DNA from: Ypsolopha sequella
Lineage: Eukaryota; Arthropoda; Insecta; Lepidoptera; Ypsolophidae
NCBI GenBank assembly: GCA_934047225.1
Contig: OW203987.1
Location: 6,909,501 to 6,973,500 of the forward strand
Direction: 5' to 3'
Length of the DNA: 64,000 bases
Both the position numbers and the translations under genes were made by a program. The notes beneath the pieces were generated by a model. The model saw nothing but the letters and a program-made list of their open reading frames with translations, ran no database searches and had not been told where the DNA came from. Shown piece after piece: positions 39,801-45,800 of this stretch (within the stretch, counting starts at the first letter, position 1; each line of letters begins with the position of its first letter).

Positions 39801-42800
39801 GGCCTTATTGTCTATCTTCAATATCTAACGAAATCGCTTTCAAAGGCATTGTGATTGGATAAAAATAATGTTTGATGTAATTGCTAGATGTTGAATTTAT
39901 ACAATATGGCCGCTGTCTTTATATTTATTGAGGGATGAGCCATTTGTTTACAATGTTTACATCAATTAAATGGTTCCTTTATTTTCACTAAAAAAACACA
40001 TATGAACATCGATCGTCACGACATGAATCCCCGAGGGAGTGTCAAAGGTGTTTTTTGAGTGTGTGGACTGTGGAATGCAAGTCAGTCTACAATGTAAACC
40101 CGTGTTTCGTGATGGATGGACTCACAGATTAAGGCTAGACAGTAACTTTTTACTGTTATTATGCTGTTTTATTGCTATCCCATATTATATACCAATACAC
40201 TGCACTTTTTAAATAATTGTTATTTTAGAAAAGTATATCCGAAAAGAGGACATTTTGGCGCTTAAAATACAAGATTTCTGAGTCCTTAGTTGTATTTTTA
40301 AAACGTGTTGAATACCCGAAATTTTAAGACAGGAGGGAAATATAGGTTGGGCGATAGAGTTATTTTTATTCGATTTTATGCATTAGCGTCCAATGAGATG
40401 ACAAATCTTTTTTTTATGACATCAAAATCTGACCCTTTCGAAGCACGCAGACTGTACACAATTTATTTATTTATAACTTATTTTGGAAAACTAGCGACTA
40501 TTTTAATAACATAGTAAAAAACTTAAATTAACTCTAGCTAGTCATTTAAAGTTTTCGCAGATAGTGCTAGACTAACCCCCGGTTTCTGAAAGGCCAATCA
40601 AAGTTAACAGTAGATTAAAAAAACTTTAACCGCAAATAACGGTGAAAATAAAGCATATATGAAGTCTGAATAGGGATTAATTTTTGATTCCAATGTAAAA
40701 TTCCCACTTTTTCTGGCTTAATCCGCAGATAATTATTTTTTTATCTACTGTTAACATTGATTGGCCTTTCAGAAACCGGGGGTAAATAATACTTAATCAA
40801 ACCATGACAAGTTATAAACAGATTAAAAGGAGGTTAATTACACAAAAAACAGCTCTTATTCAAAGAATGGGTTAGTAAGAAGACGTCACACCGAAGTGAT
40901 ACTGCTATGGAATAAGTTTATAACATTAACATTTTGAGATAAACAATTGAAAGCTTTACAGGTTCGCCAAATATAAGAATTTTGTTTATAGTTAGTTGTT
41001 ACTGTAGGTAAGAAGAAAGTTTACAATGCCTACGATTTCGATTTGGGGCCAGAAAATTGAGCTTACTCAACAGTTCGGGGCAGTCAATAATGCCTCGTGC
41101 TATTTTTAATAATAAGATAAGATCAGAAATGTCACGCCGCTTACTACAAGTTACGGGATTTGAAGCCGCGACCTCCCGATTAGTAGAGAAATTGAACCAC
41201 AGGGATGATCAGTACTCGAGCTATCAGCTCACGGGGCCGGTCAATTTTGAATTTCACTAAAAATAGAACCAATTAAAGTAACTAGACTCACAGGCGCGTC
41301 GGAGGCGAAAATTGGCACCCTAATGTTGGCAATTTACTGTGAAATAAAACCGAATCACACGTAGCTGTTGTGCGATTGTTAACAATTTAATGGCTCAACA
41401 GCACTATCGCGTTGTAATAAAACACAGATTAAGATTATTGAAAACATTACTATTGATGTAATTTCGCCCCTGAAGGTAAGTCAACTGTTTTGTTATAGCT
41501 AATTAAAAGTAAATATTAATATCTCGTGATACAGATTGTAGAGCTGATGCCGGGCTCGACTGTGGAGGTACTTGGAGACCCCCTCGAAGTAATTCGGGGG
41601 AGAGTAAGAGGACAGCTCACAGGCAAAAAACCAGGAAACCCACCATGCCTGGGACCGATGGATGGCGGTATATCCATCCCTAATAGCCGGGCCTTATATG
41701 GAACAGACTGGTGACGGGCAGCAGCGTCACTGGTGCGAGGGTTCCGGCACCGCGCTCACCAACCCGCCTGCCCAGCGTGTATGAGTATGGGCAATTCTTC
41801 CAGGATGACCGCCGGGAGTGGCAAAGTTCTGGAAAGGCTTATGTCCAGCCTTAAAATATTTAGTGGATAAAAATACAAAAGAGAAATGTAAAGGTGAGTA
41901 TGATAAGTTATTTTTAGATTATAAGATCATTTCTGTTCACTGTAAAGTTAAATACTTAATTGCTTTAGATTCATATTTCACTCAAGACTACAAAACCCCA
42001 GTAGTTTGCCGCCATTACACTAGATCTGTTAAGAAAGGTACATTGACACAGCCATCAGCAAAAAAATATTACGGGGAAAGAACTAGACAGTACTTGACTC
42101 CGAAGCTATGTAACAGCTACCCTCTCTTGCTGGATAAAAACAAATTGAAAATAAGCACTATTAAACCAAAACTCAAAAGTATATTGTTAAAATTAAAATA
42201 ATAAACAAGGTATAAACAGGTAGATAAATGTACTCGTAGACTGTAAATTGCGATTTTGCTGTATTCGTAGTTACATTAGTTAGACATAAGTAAATACCCG
42301 GAATTATATAAGCGCTACGCCAACAAACTGTATTGCAGTTTGGCGATCTTTGTAAAATTTTATAAAATGTATTATTGTAAAAATAAATAATAGTAGTTTA
42401 TGCTACAAGGGCGCAAAGGAATAAATTACGAGGACGATTTAAAACACGAGCGTAGCGAAGTAATTTAATAAAGTAGTAACCGAGTAATTTATTGCTCTTA
42501 CGCCCGTGTATCATACTACGTTGTTCAATGCATAGTGTGAGGAAATAAAACAAATATAATTTTGTGAACTTTAAATTGTAATTGGCTCAAAAGGACTAGG
42601 TATCCAGAGCCGTTAAACAGTGGAAAAAAAGTATGACATTTATGGTACACAGGAAAGGCTGCAGTGCAGGTTAGCCAACCATTGTAAATAAATTAAAAAA
42701 ATATATAATAATAAAGCCCTAGGGCAAAATAATCGACTTTCTGTTCGGTTTTGATGCATAAAAAGTGGGCCTTTACGAGCACATGCAATGAAAAAAAATA

Positions 42801-45800
42801 AAAAGCAGTGGACGAACTAGGCTGATAGATGATGATGATAGATGATCCAGATCATCGTAAATAGCAAATGTGATCAATCTAAACATAATGTTACAGTAAA
42901 TTGTTAATAACTGTAAATAGGAAATTCAATACATGGACTGACTAGTTATCCTGTATTTTGTGGTACTCTTTTCCTATTTACTTTAAGGAAAATCTTTGTC
43001 CTGTTAACTAACAATAACAGACTTCATGTTCAATGCATTTGCAGCTTTTTGCAGGGTTCAAGGTTCAAAGATTCAAGGTTTTGTAATTTTGTTGATTAAA
43101 CACAGCCACCTTACCCTTAACATAATGTGCATGACAATTTTAAGGATGGCATGAATGATTAGCAATCTGAAGTGGCACTGGGCTGGTCATATCTGCCGAA
43201 GAACCTACAACTGATGGGGGATGAAAGTTCTTGACCATGAACCGAAAGGGCATACGCAATGTAGAACGCTTGTCAGTCAGCTTGTTGAATTGACAATCTC
43301 AAAAAGATTGCCAAGTAACTACGAACCAACTGTTGGCTGGATGAGGATGGCCGAAGATAGAAAAATGTGGAATGCACTTGGAGAGACCTATGTATAGCAG
43401 TTAACTAATATTGGCTGATGGATAGGATGCACATGAAAAGTCTACTTACGTCTTTCAATGGCAAACTATGAGTTTGTACAGTGGCGCCATCAGCATTGTC
43501 CATTCCTTCGTCAGAATCACTCTCCACTTCGTTGATAACTTTAAACAGATCTAAATCTTCTGGAGCGTTGGTCTGGATATTTGCTTCAGGTCTGACAGTG
43601 AGCTCCTGGTCTATCAGCTGACTCTGACTCCTTGTGATTCGGAGGGAACCTTGCAGGGATTCTGATATTGCCTGTGTAGATAAGGAGAAAGCAGCATTAG
43701 GATGTGAAAAGTATCATCATTTTAAGTGATTTTGATATAATATAAAGAAATGAAAGAAATTCATTTGGATTTAACCTCTCAAGCCAACAGCAATTTCTGA
43801 ATTTCTGGATTGCTATAAAGGGAAGAAGATTAATTTTTACAGTGTTTCATCTGCTTTAGAACAACATTAGTTTTCATCTCACTTACAAATACAATCTTAG
43901 TTGAAGATTTTAAAATCCGAAAGTTCTCATGGCCCCGAGTGTAGTGTGTGGAAGCAAAAATGTAACTAAAATTTAAAATTGCAACTTGCAATGTCTGGAT
44001 TACTACTTGTTGTTAGAGTAACTATAGATACATGTACAGGATGATTGGTAACAGTTCATGGAAAATGGTTCCTGGAAAGGAGTTATACTACAGCTAATTT
44101 GCAACAATTTTGACCCGATGAACTGGTGGTCTAAAATCAGTGGTTCTCAAGTTATTTAAATATTTAGTTTTTTTGGAAATTTTCTGACTTTCAACTAAAA
44201 ACTGCTAATTGTAAGAAAACTTTGGGAACTTAACTGATATATTTCTAATGACTGTTGTAAAAATCATTTAAATTTTTAGGATTACTCAAAAAAAAATGTA
44301 GTACACTTAGCTTACAAATTATGAAAATTATTTTCTTGTTTCATTAGCTTTCTAAGAAAATTCAAAAATTGACAACTTTGGCAAGGGTTTGGACAAAAAT
44401 GACTACAAAAGTGCAGAAGTTGCATTGTACATTTAATTCTTATTTACAAAAGCTATTTGTATTTTGAGGAAAATAAATAAAAGAAAGATTAAATCAACTG
44501 TTTTCATTACTCATTTAAGGTTTACATAATTAACGATTACAAAAAATTATAAATTCTGTTCAAATTGTAATTACGAATGTTTGTCTGATGATAACTCAAG
44601 TATTGTTGATCGGAATGTCACGAAATTTGCTTAAATGAGACAAAAAGAATTTGTTGGTTTGAACATGAGCCACATCGGTCAAGATCGAATCGCGAGTTCA
44701 CAATGCAATTTCTGCACTTTTATAATCAGTTTTGTCCTAACTGTGATTTAGTACCTTTTATTTCTGAGTTTCTGAGAATTTTGGGCATGTATTGATTTTT
44801 GCAACAGTCACTTACTTAACGATCATTAGAAAAATATCAGTTAAGTTTCCAGAGTTGAGAAGTTTTCTTACAATTAGCAGTTTTTAGTTGAAAGTCAGAA
44901 AATTTCCAAAAGAACTAAATACTTTAATAACTTGAGAAACACTGATTTTAGGCCACCAGTTCATGCGGCCAAAATTGTTGCAAATAAGTTGTTGTATAAC
45001 CCCTTCCCAGAAACTGGTTGAATTGCCAATCAACCTGTATAACATACACATACATTTGAGTCTACTGTCCTACTGCCATCCTGACATATCTACCTCTTTA
45101 GCTTCTTCCCCATTAATCAATCAAGTCATGACGAAGGGTCTAGAATGCACTGTTGACATTGTGTGTTTTCATCATACTTGCTCTCTCGCACAGATACAAA
45201 TAAGGTATGCGTTAGAGCACAAGTAAGTCGTATCTCTGGTGCATGCTAGCCAGCTAGCTACACAGGACAAGTTGCTTTTGCTGTTCACAAGGAATTTAAC
45301 CTACAGGGCTCATACAATTCACGACATGAATCCCTGAGGGGGTGTCAAAGGTGTTCCCAAGAGTTAACTCTGAAATGCAAAAGAGGGTGAACTAAATGTA
45401 GACTAACATTTAGTTCACCCTCTTTTCACTGACAATTATGGCTTATTGTTACAGCCCAAATTTTCGTTCACCCACCCACCTGTCCCCAACCGAGCTGAGA
45501 AGTGCTATTATAGCTCAAATAAAAATTTGTATTCAAGTAAATTACCTCATTGATGTATTAACTAATTAGTTGAGTTATTGAATTGAAATAAATTAACTTG
45601 ACCTGTTTTCACTTGGCTCTAAATGTAATTTTTCAAGATTTAATTCATTTAATATTTTTTTATATAAAAATACATTTAACAGCTACAAACTATACTAATG
45701 TACTCCTCATGGTGTACTTTTGCAATTATTCAGATAAATTCAAAGCTGTTACATCAATGAAACAGATATTATTATATGTTTTATAATTGATATAAGATAA

